Part shown: positions 53,710-61,909 of the stretch, piece after piece
Layout of the letters: each line of letters opens with the position of its first letter
Position numbering within the stretch: position 1 is the stretch's first letter
NCBI RefSeq assembly: GCF_900129365.1
Contig: NZ_FQVM01000015.1
Coordinates: forward strand, 1-61,909
Reading direction: 5' to 3'
Origin: Clostridium fallax
Lineage (GTDB): Bacteria > Bacillota > Clostridia > Clostridiales > Clostridiaceae
DNA: 61,909 nucleotides
Notes under the pieces: generated by a model
Told to the model about the DNA's origin: nothing
Database searches by the model: none
Seen by the model: only the letters and a program-made list of their open reading frames with translations
Position numbers and translations under genes: made by a program

Positions 53710-53869
53710 TGTGGATAAATATATTTGTATTTTTACAATGTGAATACTGTGGATAAGTTTAAAAATTTAGTAATGACTTATCCACATTATATTTACACAA
53801 TCTTTTAAGCTATTACTACATATAATATACTTATCCACAAATTCACAGCCCCTACTACTACTACTATTA
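53710..53869. other. oriC, downstream part with DnaA boxes and DnaA-trio
   Basis: Between dnaA and dnaN are boxes at 53710-53718, 53748-53756, 53778-53786 and 53831-53839, with weaker matches at 53739 and 53839-53847. The last strong box is followed by the weak one, then CCCC and five CTA triplets plus TTA (53852-53869), and then an AT-rich stretch. That order (box, GC cluster, DnaA-trio, unwinding region) is the basal unwinding element known from Bacillus. Confidence 0.88.
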
Positions 53870-53937
53870 AATATTAATTATATCTATCTATAATTAAACT
53901 ATATTTTAACTGTTAATAAATAAGGAGGTTTTATACT

Positions 53938-55038
53938 TTGATTTTTATATGTAATAAAACAAAACTTCAAGATGCTATATCTATAGCACAAAAAGCAATA
54001 ACTGGTAAATCAACAATGCCTATTTTAGAAGGTATTTACATAGAAGCTAATAATAATACTTTAACTTTAATAGGATCAGATAAAGACGTAAGTATTGAAA
54101 CTAAGATATCAGCAGATGTATTAGAACAAGGAAAAATAGTTGTAGATGCTAAAATCTTTGGAGAGATAATTAGAAAATTACCTAACTCAGAAGTAAAAAT
54201 AGAAACATTACAAAATAATATAATACAAATAACATGTGAAAAATCTAATTTTAATCTTATACACATGAATTCAGATGAGTTTCCTGGATTACCTCAAATA
54301 AATGAAAATATGATTTTTACAGTTTCTCAAAGTCTACTAAAAAATATGATAAAGGGAACATCTTTTGCTATAGCTCAAGATGAAACAAGACCAATACTTC
54401 AAGGAATACTTTTTGAAGTTACTGAAGGAAATTTAAATTTAGTAGCACTTGATGGATATAGATTAGCTTTAAGAAGCGAAACTATAGATACAAATAACAC
54501 AATAAGTGCTGTGATACCAGGTAAAACCCTTAATGAAGTAGCAAAGATATTAGAAGAAAGTGATGAAAATGTAAATATAACTTTTACAACTAACCATATT
54601 TTATTTAATTTGGGAAATACTAAAGTTATATCAAGACTTTTAGAAGGAGAATTTATTAAATATAATTCTTTATTGCCTCAAGAATATAAAGTTTTAGTAG
54701 AAGTTAATAAGCAAGGATTCCAAAATGGTATAGAAAGAGCTTCTCTTATGGCCAAAGAAGGTAATAGTAATCTTATAAAATTAGATATTCAAGAAGATAA
54801 TATAATAATCACTTCTAATTCTCAATTGGGAAAAGTAAGAGAAGAAGTTTCAATAAATTTGCAAGGAGATCCTATGCAAATTGCATTTAATTCAAAGTAT
54901 TTATTAGATGTTCTTAAAAATATGGAAGAGGAATATGTTATATTAGAATTAACTAGTAGTGTATCTCCTTGTGTTATAAGAAATAAAGAAATTAACAATA
55001 GTAAGTACTTAGTATTACCAGTTAGATTGGTAAAATAG
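53938..55038 (+). CDS. dnaN: DNA polymerase III beta subunit (sliding clamp)
   Basis: A 366-residue clamp with three repeated domains, starting MIFICNKTKLQDAI and ending in SKYLVLPVRL. It tethers the polymerase to DNA. The start codon is TTG 53938; AAGGAGG lies 9 bases upstream. It follows dnaA after the downstream part of oriC. Confidence 0.97.
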   Translation: MIFICNKTKLQDAISIAQKAITGKSTMPILEGIYIEANNNTLTLIGSDKDVSIETKISADVLEQGKIVVDAKIFGEIIRKLPNSEVKIETLQNNIIQITCEKSNFNLIHMNSDEFPGLPQINENMIFTVSQSLLKNMIKGTSFAIAQDETRPILQGILFEVTEGNLNLVALDGYRLALRSETIDTNNTISAVIPGKTLNEVAKILEESDENVNITFTTNHILFNLGNTKVISRLLEGEFIKYNSLLPQEYKVLVEVNKQGFQNGIERASLMAKEGNSNLIKLDIQEDNIIITSNSQLGKVREEVSINLQGDPMQIAFNSKYLLDVLKNMEEEYVILELTSSVSPCVIRNKEINNSKYLVLPVRLVK

Positions 55039-55105
55039 TAAAAAAATGTATTATGGAGGTTGTTAATTATAATTGGTTAATTAATCATTTATAGTTAAAA
55101 GTATT

Positions 55106-55312
55106 ATGAAGGAAATAAATATAAATACTGAATTTATAAAATTAGATCAATTTTTAAAATGGAGCGGAATTGTATCACTAGGATCAGAAGCTAAAATATT
55201 AGTAGCTGAAGGTTTAGTAAAAGTTAATGGAGAAATATGTACTCAAAGGGGAAAAAAGCTTTTTGTTGGAGATAAGGTTCAGTTTGAAGAGCAAGAGTAT
55301 AGTATTATTTAA
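55106..55312 (+). CDS. yaaA: S4-domain RNA-binding protein YaaA
   Basis: A 68-residue S4-domain protein (IKLDQFLKWSGIVSLGSEAK, then GLVKVNGEICTQRGKKL), the YaaA/RlbA family found between dnaN and recF. It is thought to bind RNA in ribosome assembly. No ribosome site is next to ATG 55106; a GGAGG lies about 45 bases upstream with a small hairpin in between. Confidence 0.92.
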   Translation: MKEININTEFIKLDQFLKWSGIVSLGSEAKILVAEGLVKVNGEICTQRGKKLFVGDKVQFEEQEYSII

Positions 55313-55369
55313 TAATTTACATTTAATATATATTATTTAATAATATGATATAATTAAATGGGTGTTTAT

Positions 55370-56458
55370 ATGTATATAAAAAATATAATGGTTTTAAATT
55401 ACAGAAATTATGACCAAATATCAATAGATCTTGGAGAAAATGTGAATATATTTATGGGAGATAATGCCCAAGGAAAAACTAATATTCTTGAAGCTATGTA
55501 TTACTGTGGATTTGCAAGATCTCACAGAACTAATAGAGATAAAGAATTAGTAAAATGGGATAAAGAAAAAGCTTATATAAGTATTAATATTTCTAAGAAA
55601 AGATTAGATAAGAAAATTGATATAAGCATTTTAAAAGATGGTAGAAAGGCCATTAAAGTAAATTCTATAAAAATAAATAAAATCGGCGAATTAGTTGGTG
55701 CATTTAATGTAGTGATGTTTTCTCCTGAGGACTTAAGAATTGTAAAAGAATCTCCTGGAATAAGAAGAAAGTTTTTAGATATGGAGATTTGTCAATTAAA
55801 TAAAAAATATTATTATAACTTAGTCCAATATAATAAAGTTTTAAGTCAACGTAACATGGTCTTAAAAAATAGAAATATAGATCTTTCTATGCTTGATATC
55901 TATGATTTTCAATTAGCTGAATTTGGAGAATATATAGTAAAAGAAAGATTGAAATATTTAAATAAGCTTAATGAACAAGGTAAAATTGTTCATAATGAAA
56001 TTACATCAGGAAAAGAGAAAATTGATTTTAAATATATAAGCTCTATTAAAGATTTAGATAATATTAAGTCATCTCTAATAACTTCTTTAGAAAAAAATAG
56101 AGAAAAGGATAAAGAAAAAAGAAATACATCTGTTGGACCACACAGAGATGATTTCTCTATTTTTATAAATGGAGTAGATGCTAAAAGTTATGGATCTCAA
56201 GGTCAACAAAGGACGGCAGTGTTAACTATAAAATTTGCCTCTCTTAGAATAATTAAGGAGCTTACAGGAGAGTATCCAGTACTTCTTCTTGATGATGTAC
56301 TTTCAGAGTTAGACTTTAATAGGAAAAGATATGTGTTAAGTTCCATAAAAGATATACAAACAATTATAACTTGCACGGGTATAGAGGATTTAACTAATTA
56401 TCTTGATGATAAGGCGAAGGTTTTTAGAGTCATAGAAGGTATTATACAAGGAAAATAA
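55370..56458 (+). CDS. recF: DNA replication and repair protein RecF
   Basis: A 362-residue SMC-like ATPase: Walker A GDNAQGKT (30-37), signature SYGSQGQQRTA and LLLDDVLSELD. It loads RecA at gaps with RecO and RecR. ATG 55370 is preferred, since a weak GGGTG lies 5 bases before it and the first ATG at 55358 has none. Confidence 0.95.
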   Translation: MYIKNIMVLNYRNYDQISIDLGENVNIFMGDNAQGKTNILEAMYYCGFARSHRTNRDKELVKWDKEKAYISINISKKRLDKKIDISILKDGRKAIKVNSIKINKIGELVGAFNVVMFSPEDLRIVKESPGIRRKFLDMEICQLNKKYYYNLVQYNKVLSQRNMVLKNRNIDLSMLDIYDFQLAEFGEYIVKERLKYLNKLNEQGKIVHNEITSGKEKIDFKYISSIKDLDNIKSSLITSLEKNREKDKEKRNTSVGPHRDDFSIFINGVDAKSYGSQGQQRTAVLTIKFASLRIIKELTGEYPVLLLDDVLSELDFNRKRYVLSSIKDIQTIITCTGIEDLTNYLDDKAKVFRVIEGIIQGK

Positions 56459-56471
56459 AGGAGGAGTATTT

Positions 56472-56726
56472 GTGTTTTTACATTTAGGTGAAAATGTAGT
56501 AGTACCTATAAAAGATGTTATAGGTATATTTGATCTTCAAACAACTATGTACAGTTCAGATACAATAGCGTTTTTAAGAATGGCAGAAGAGGACGGATTT
56601 GTTGAGCGAATAACTAATGATAAACCAAAATCTTTTGTAATTGCTGAAGTAAATAAAAAAAGCAAGATTTATCTTTCCCCAATATCATCCTCAACATTAA
56701 CAAAAAGAACGGATATTGACTATTAG
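56472..56726 (+). CDS. remB: DUF370 / RemB-like regulator
   Basis: An 84-residue protein of the extracellular matrix regulator family (DUF370): FLHLGENVVVPIKDVIGIFD. In Bacillus the YaaB/RemB gene sits in the same place between recF and gyrB. It may bind DNA as a ring, like RemA. The start is GTG 56472, 7 bases after AAAGGAGG. Confidence 0.88.
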   Translation: MFLHLGENVVVPIKDVIGIFDLQTTMYSSDTIAFLRMAEEDGFVERITNDKPKSFVIAEVNKKSKIYLSPISSSTLTKRTDIDY

Positions 56727-56754
56727 TATATAGCAATTAAGGAAAGGTTAATTA

Positions 56755-56787
56755 CACTAAAAATAAATTTTAAATTTATTTTTAGTG
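56755..56787 (+). repeat. Perfect inverted repeat just upstream of gyrB
   Basis: 16-base perfect arms (56755-56770, 56772-56787) with one base between, about 8 bases before the gyrB ribosome site. No T run follows, so it does not look like a terminator. It could extrude as a cruciform or fold in the mRNA leader. Confidence 0.75.
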
Positions 56788-56807
56788 AAAAAGGTAGGAG
56801 GAGTTAT

Positions 56808-58718
56808 ATGTTAGAACAAAATAAGCAAGCCTATGATGAAAGTCAAATTCAAGTTCTTGAAGGACTTGAGGCTGTAAGAAAAAGACCTGGTATGTATATA
56901 GGTAGCACAAGTTCAAGAGGACTTCATCATCTGGTTTACGAAATAGTTGATAACAGTATAGATGAGGCTCTAGCGGGATATTGTAATAATATTGAAGTAT
57001 ATATACACAAAGATAATTCAATTACTGTTATAGATGATGGTAGAGGAATGCCTGTTGGTATTCATCCCAAAATGGGAAAGCCAACAGTTGAGGTAATAAT
57101 GACAGTACTTCATGCCGGAGGAAAATTCGGTGGAGGTGGATATAAGGTATCTGGAGGCCTTCATGGAGTTGGTGCATCTGTTGTTAATGCTCTATCAGAA
57201 GAATGTATAGTTACTGTAGCGAGAGAAGGTGAGCTATGGCAACAAATTTATACTAGGGGACTAGTTAAAACAGGTTTAGAGAGAATAGGTGAGACTGATA
57301 AGCATGGAACTAAGGTTCACTTTAAGCCTGATTCAGAAATATTTGAAGAGACAACATTTGATTTTGAAATTTTATCTCAAAGACTTAGAGAGTTAGCTTT
57401 CTTAAATAAGGGAATTAGAATAAAACTTATTGATGAAAGATTTGAAAAGGAAGAGGATTATCATTATGAAGGTGGTATAAAATCTTTTGTTTCTTACTTA
57501 AATAGAAATAAAGAGGCTATGCATAAGGAACCAATATATGTTGAAGGATTAAAGGATGGAATATCTGTAGAAGTAGCACTTCAATATCATGATGGATACA
57601 ATGAAAATATATTTAGCTTTGCTAATAATATAGACACAATAGAAGGTGGAACTCATCTAGCAGGATTTAAATCAGCTTTAACTAGAGTGTTTAATGATTA
57701 TGCAAAGAGATTTGGAATTTTAAAAGATAATGAGAAGAATCTTTCTGGTGATGATGTAAGGGAAGGATTGACAGCAGTTGTATCTGTAAAAATATCTGAA
57801 CCACAATTTGAAGGTCAAACAAAAACTAAGCTTGGAAATAGTGAGGTAAGAGGGATTGTTGATGGAATAGTAGCAGAAGGAGTTGGAACATTTCTTGAGG
57901 AAAACCCTACTGTTGCAAAATTAATTATTGATAAATCATTATTAGCTCAAAGGGCAAGGGATGCAGCAAGAAAAGCTAGAGAACTTACAAGAAAAACAGT
58001 TCTTGAAAGATCATCATTACCGGGGAAATTAGCAGATTGTTCTTCAAAGGATCCTAGGGAGTGCGAAGTTTACATAGTTGAGGGAGATTCAGCTGGTGGA
58101 TCAGCAAAGCAAGGAAGGGACAGAAAATTCCAAGCTATACTTCCTTTACGTGGTAAAATAATGAATGTTGAAAAACAAAGATTAGATAAAATACTAGGAT
58201 CAGATACAATAAGATCAATGATTACTGCTATAGGTGCAGGTATAGGTGATGAATTTGATATTGAAAAAATAAGATACAATAGAATTATAATTATGACAGA
58301 TGCTGATGTAGATGGTGCTCATATAAGGACATTATTACTAACATTTTTCTATAGATATATGAGAGAGCTAATTGATGGAGGGCATGTATATATTGCTCAG
58401 CCACCATTATATAAAGTTACAAAATCTAAAAAGGATTTTTATGCTTATTCAGATGGAGAATTAGATCAAATTCTTAATGACTTAGGTGGAAAAGACAATT
58501 CAATTAATATTCAAAGGTACAAAGGTCTAGGAGAAATGAATGCAACTCAATTATGGGAAACAACAATGGATCCTGAAAGAAGAATATTGCTAAAAGTTAA
58601 TGTAGAAGATGCTATGATAGCTGATGAAATATTCACAATTCTTATGGGTGATAAGGTTGAACCAAGAAGAGAATTTATACAAGTTAATGCTAAAAAAGTA
58701 GTTAACTTAGATATATAG
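56808..58718 (+). CDS. gyrB: DNA gyrase subunit B
   Basis: A 636-residue GyrB: GHKL ATPase motifs (DNSIDEALAG, DDGRGMPV, GGLHGVGASVVNALS) and the Toprim domain with EGDSAGG and DADVDGAHI. It supplies ATP-driven negative supercoiling with GyrA and is the target of aminocoumarins. AGGAGGAG lies 6 bases before the ATG. It is followed at 21 bases by gyrA. Confidence 0.97.
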   Translation: MLEQNKQAYDESQIQVLEGLEAVRKRPGMYIGSTSSRGLHHLVYEIVDNSIDEALAGYCNNIEVYIHKDNSITVIDDGRGMPVGIHPKMGKPTVEVIMTVLHAGGKFGGGGYKVSGGLHGVGASVVNALSEECIVTVAREGELWQQIYTRGLVKTGLERIGETDKHGTKVHFKPDSEIFEETTFDFEILSQRLRELAFLNKGIRIKLIDERFEKEEDYHYEGGIKSFVSYLNRNKEAMHKEPIYVEGLKDGISVEVALQYHDGYNENIFSFANNIDTIEGGTHLAGFKSALTRVFNDYAKRFGILKDNEKNLSGDDVREGLTAVVSVKISEPQFEGQTKTKLGNSEVRGIVDGIVAEGVGTFLEENPTVAKLIIDKSLLAQRARDAARKARELTRKTVLERSSLPGKLADCSSKDPRECEVYIVEGDSAGGSAKQGRDRKFQAILPLRGKIMNVEKQRLDKILGSDTIRSMITAIGAGIGDEFDIEKIRYNRIIIMTDADVDGAHIRTLLLTFFYRYMRELIDGGHVYIAQPPLYKVTKSKKDFYAYSDGELDQILNDLGGKDNSINIQRYKGLGEMNATQLWETTMDPERRILLKVNVEDAMIADEIFTILMGDKVEPRREFIQVNAKKVVNLDI

Positions 58719-58739
58719 TACTATTATGAGGTGAAGCAC

Positions 58740-61244
58740 ATGAATTTTAATGAGGGAAAAGTTATACCCGTTGACATAAAAAATGAGATGAAAAAATGTT
58801 ATATAGATTATGCTATGAGCGTAATAGTAGGTCGTGCATTACCTGATGTAAGAGATGGTTTAAAGCCAGTTCATAGAAGAATACTTTATTCAATGCAAGA
58901 GCTTGGTTTAAATCCAGAAAAGGGCTATAGAAAATGTGCAAGAATAGTCGGAGAGGTATTAGGTAAATATCACCCACATGGTGATACTTCTGTTTATGAC
59001 GCTTTAGTAAGAATGGCTCAAGATTTTTCAATGAGATATATGCTTGTTGATGGTCACGGTAACTTTGGATCTGTAGATGGAGATTCACCAGCAGCCATGA
59101 GATATACAGAAGCTAAAATGAATAAAATAGCGGCTGAAATGCTTAGGGATATAAATAAGAATACTGTAGATTATATTCCAAACTTTGATGGTGAAGAAAA
59201 AGAACCAGTAGTTTTACCATCAAGATTTCCTAATCTTTTAGTTAATGGTTCATCAGGAATAGCTGTTGGTATGGCTACTAATATTCCACCGCATAATTTA
59301 GGTGAGATAATAGATGGAACAATAATGCTTATTGATAATCCAGAGGCTTCAATACTAGAACTTATGACATATATAAAGGGACCAGATTTTCCTACTGCAG
59401 GAATAATAATGGGTAAAAATGGAATAAGGGAAGCTTATGAAACAGGAAAAGGAAGAATAACTATTAGAGCTAAAGCTGAAATAGAAGAAGAAAAAGGAAA
59501 ACATAAAATAATAGTTACTGAAATTCCGTATCAAGTTAATAAAGCAAAGCTAATAGAGAATATAGCTGAGCTTATTAAGGATAAAAAGATTACTGGAATA
59601 AGCGATCTTAGAGATGAATCTGATAGAGAAGGTATGAGAATAGTTATAGAACTTAAAAGGGATGCAAATCCTAATGTGGTTCTTAATCTATTATATAAGC
59701 ATACTAAAATGCAAGATACATTTGGAGTTATAACTCTAGCTTTAGTAGATAATGAGCCTGTAGTTTTAAACCTAAAACAAGTTTTAACTCACTATATAAA
59801 CTTTCAAAAGGAAGTAGTTACAAGAAGAACTGTTTTTGAGTTAAACAAAGCTAAAGAAAGAGCTCATATATTAGAGGGACTAATTATAGCTTTAGATAAT
59901 ATAGATGAAGTTATAAGGATAATAAGAAACTCTAAAACTACTGATTTAGCAAAGAAAACATTAATGGAAAAGTTTGATTTAAGTGAAGCTCAATCACAAG
60001 CTATTTTAGATATGAGGCTAAGAAGACTTACAGGCCTTGAGAGAGATAAAATTGAAGCTGAATATAATGAACTTTTAAAGTTAATTTCTTATTTAGAGTC
60101 AATTCTTGCTGATGAAGAAAAATTATTATCTGTAATAAAGGATGAACTTACAGAAATAAAAAATAAATATGGTGATGTAAGAAGAACTCAAATAGAAAAA
60201 AATAATGATGAGATAGATATAGAAGATTTAATAGATGAAAAAGAAGTTGTTATAACACTAACTCATTCAGGATATATAAAGAGAATAGCAGCAGATACTT
60301 ATAGTGCACAAAGAAGAGGCGGTAAGGGTATTCAAGCTATGTCTACAAAAGAAGATGATTTTGTAGAGCATGTATTTATAACATCTACTCATGCAGATAT
60401 AGTATTCTTTACAAATAAAGGTAAAGCTTATAAGGTAAGAGGATATGAGATACCTGATGCTGGAAGAACTGCAAAGGGTACAAATTTAGTTAACTTAATA
60501 CCAGTAGATCAAGATGAAAGAATAGAAACTGTAATATCATTAAGAGATCAAAATAGAGAGGGATACTTATTTATGGCCACTAAACATGGTCTAGTTAAGA
60601 AGACAGCTCTTGAAGATTTCAAAAATATTAGAAAGAATGGTATTATAGCTATAAATTTAAGAGATGGTGACGAATTATTAAAGGTTAAGGTAACTAGAGG
60701 GGATGCTAACATTATGATAGTTACTCAAAATGGATATGCTATAAGATTTAATGAGCAGGATGTTAGACCTATGGGAAGAACTGCAACTGGAGTTAAAGCT
60801 ATAAATCTAAGAAAAGGTGACATTGCTGTATGCATGGATATAGCAGTAGATGAAGAACAACTTCTTGTTGTTAGTGAAAATGGATTTGGAAAGAGAACAC
60901 CTGTAAGTGAATATAAAATTCAAAATAGAGGTGGAATGGGATTAATAACATATAAGATATCAGAAAAGACAGGTAACTTAGCTGGAGCTGTAATCTGTAA
61001 TGAAGATGATGAACTTATGTTAATTAATACTAGTGGAGTTGCTATTAGAATGAATGTATCTGATATATCAACTACATCAAGAGCTACAATGGGTGTTACA
61101 TTAATGAGAACGCAAGAAGAGGAAAAGGTAGTAGCTATAGCTAAAATTTCAGGTGAAAAAAATGAAGAATCTGAAGATAATGTTTTAGATGATGAAGTTA
61201 CGGATAACAATTCTAATAAAGAAGATATAAATAAAGAACAATAA
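58740..61244 (+). CDS. gyrA: DNA gyrase subunit A
   Basis: An 834-residue GyrA with the breakage-reunion domain (catalytic Y122 in AMRYTEAKM), coiled coil and six-bladed C-terminal domain with the GyrA box QRRGGKG. The quinolone-resistance positions read T83 and D87 (GDTSVYD), the susceptible-type residues. The tail after about 805 is acidic and Asn-rich. ATG 58740 has GAGGTG 6 bases upstream. Confidence 0.97.
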   Translation: MNFNEGKVIPVDIKNEMKKCYIDYAMSVIVGRALPDVRDGLKPVHRRILYSMQELGLNPEKGYRKCARIVGEVLGKYHPHGDTSVYDALVRMAQDFSMRYMLVDGHGNFGSVDGDSPAAMRYTEAKMNKIAAEMLRDINKNTVDYIPNFDGEEKEPVVLPSRFPNLLVNGSSGIAVGMATNIPPHNLGEIIDGTIMLIDNPEASILELMTYIKGPDFPTAGIIMGKNGIREAYETGKGRITIRAKAEIEEEKGKHKIIVTEIPYQVNKAKLIENIAELIKDKKITGISDLRDESDREGMRIVIELKRDANPNVVLNLLYKHTKMQDTFGVITLALVDNEPVVLNLKQVLTHYINFQKEVVTRRTVFELNKAKERAHILEGLIIALDNIDEVIRIIRNSKTTDLAKKTLMEKFDLSEAQSQAILDMRLRRLTGLERDKIEAEYNELLKLISYLESILADEEKLLSVIKDELTEIKNKYGDVRRTQIEKNNDEIDIEDLIDEKEVVITLTHSGYIKRIAADTYSAQRRGGKGIQAMSTKEDDFVEHVFITSTHADIVFFTNKGKAYKVRGYEIPDAGRTAKGTNLVNLIPVDQDERIETVISLRDQNREGYLFMATKHGLVKKTALEDFKNIRKNGIIAINLRDGDELLKVKVTRGDANIMIVTQNGYAIRFNEQDVRPMGRTATGVKAINLRKGDIAVCMDIAVDEEQLLVVSENGFGKRTPVSEYKIQNRGGMGLITYKISEKTGNLAGAVICNEDDELMLINTSGVAIRMNVSDISTTSRATMGVTLMRTQEEEKVVAIAKISGEKNEESEDNVLDDEVTDNNSNKEDINKEQ

Positions 61245-61251
61245 ATATAAT

Positions 61252-61285
61252 AAAAAAAGGTATGGTTAAAACCATACCTTTTTTT
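61252..61285 (+). terminator. Terminator of the dnaA-gyrA gene run
   Basis: 16-base arms (61252-61267, 61270-61285), A and T runs, right after gyrA. Confidence 0.9.
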
Positions 61286-61576
61286 ATTATATTTATTTTA
61301 ATATTAATTTTCTATTATTTTTAGATTTTAGGGATAAGAAAACAAACAATATATATTAGGTATTATATTGATATCTTTATAAGTATGTTGGTGTTTAATG
61401 ATTAAATTATAAGTAAAAATCAGAATTAAACATTATAAAATTACAAAATGCAAAGAAAACTTTTCCTAGTGTATCAATATAAGAATATTAAAGAAATTAA
61501 AAGTATTTTTGAGTAAAAAACATATACATATTATTTAAATAGAAAAATAAATTAATATAATATATTCTACCCATGG
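61286..61576. other. AT-rich region before the rRNA promoter
   Basis: No gene is seen. It is A/T rich and could act as an upstream activating stretch for the rRNA promoters. Confidence 0.4.
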
Positions 61577-61694
61577 TAAGATAAAACACGTCGCTGAGGT
61601 GCGAAATGCTAAAGCGAAAGAAACTTTGAAAACACAAAAACTTAAAAATAAGTTTTAAAAAAGTGTTGACAAAGAAACAAATTGGTGATAAGAT
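61577..61694 (+). promoter_or_regulatory. rRNA operon promoter region with a repeated module
   Basis: A clear promoter is TTGACA (61666-61671), 17 bases, TAAGAT (61689-61694). A related module lies at 61577 (TAAGATAAAACACGTCGC versus TAAGATAAAGAAGTCGCC), but the first copy has no -35 at the right distance. The two may be tandem P1/P2 promoters, with P2 the stronger. Confidence 0.75.
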
Positions 61695-61826
61695 AAAGAA
61701 GTCGCCAAGATGTGACAAGAAAACAAAAACTTGGTCTTTGAAAATTAAACAGAGAGAAACTTACAAAATCTTTTAAGATTTTTTTAAACCAGCAATTCTT
61801 TTATATGAGTAAAGATTAAACTTTTT

Positions 61827-61909
61827 AAATTGAGAGTTTGATCCTGGCTCAGGACGAACGCTGGCGGCGTGCTTAACACATGCAAGTCGAGCGAGAGAGT
61901 TTTCTTCGG
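61827..61909 (+). rRNA. 16S ribosomal RNA, 5' end (partial)
   Basis: From about 61827 the sequence reads AATTGAGAGTTTGATCCTGG, then GGACGAACGCTGGCGGCGTG and ACATGCAAGTCGAGCGAG, the standard start of bacterial 16S rRNA. Only 83 bases are in the window. The exact 5' end is uncertain by a few bases. Confidence 0.97.

Noticed and set aside
1..61909. CRISPR array, prophage or integrated plasmid
   Set aside because: No spaced direct repeats, integrase, phage structural genes or plasmid replication genes are seen; the tRNA array is the only tandem repetition.

Overview
This window is a strongly AT-rich, low-GC Gram-positive chromosome segment. It fits a spore-forming Clostridium (sensu stricto). 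The evidence is the gene order around the origin (mnmE-mnmG-rsmG-noc-soj-spo0J on one side, dnaA-dnaN-yaaA-recF-remB-gyrB-gyrA on the other), several sporulation-linked genes (yyaC, ytvI, spoIIIJ/jag, a GerMN lipoprotein, a Lon paralogue of the spore type), and the start of a clostridial-type 16S rRNA at the right end. The replication origin lies at about 51.9-53.9 kb. Most genes to its left are on the minus strand and all genes to its right are on the plus strand, so transcription mostly runs with replication.

Layout. 1-3.5 kb: the end of an IS3-family insertion sequence interrupts a response-regulator gene that follows a BceAB-type peptide-resistance ABC transporter. 3.5-8.7 kb: housekeeping genes on the minus strand (rlmH, a LUD protein, a SEC-C protein, a GerMN lipoprotein, a YycJ-type MBL protein, murA). 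9-18 kb: mostly plus-strand accessory genes (2H-like and dUTPase-like proteins, small transporter, MBL hydrolase, LysR regulator, subtilase), an M23 peptidase, then the primosome pair DnaD-like/DnaI-like followed by DnaA-box-like sites. 18-20.8 kb: a membrane-linked MutS homologue and a ten-gene tRNA array built on a Glu-Val-Asp unit. 21-27.7 kb: metabolic genes (HI0933-family flavoprotein, acyl-ACP thioesterase, purA, malic enzyme), a candidate iron-regulated small RNA, and a divergent Hsp20. 27.9-38 kb: the conserved dnaB, lon, rplI, gdpP, DUF2232, rpsR-ssb-rpsF, mscS cluster. 38-42.5 kb: a LysE exporter, a class V aminotransferase, ytvI, yyaC, ykuS and a DUF4446 gene. 42.5-52 kb: chromosome segregation (two parS sites, spo0J, soj, noc), tRNA/rRNA modification (rsmG, mnmG, mnmE) and the rpmH-rnpA-yidD-yidC-jag operon. 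52-61.3 kb: dnaA to gyrA. 61.3-61.9 kb: an rRNA promoter region and the first bases of 16S rRNA.

How it fits together: the core is the origin, its initiator and helicase genes, the partition system and gyrase. It is flanked by cell-envelope, translation and sporulation genes. The most novel-looking element is at about 26.9-27.1 kb: a minus-strand promoter lies between two Fur-box-like sequences and reads into a short RNA with an exposed CUCCUC loop and an intrinsic terminator. Other unusual points are two near-identical long palindromes that carry the ribosome binding sites of yyaC and ykuS, DnaA boxes next to the dnaI-like gene, one tRNA-Glu copy with an extra base in its T arm, and a complete-looking DnaA-trio unwinding element between dnaA and dnaN. 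All calls are made by reading the sequence; no database search was run.
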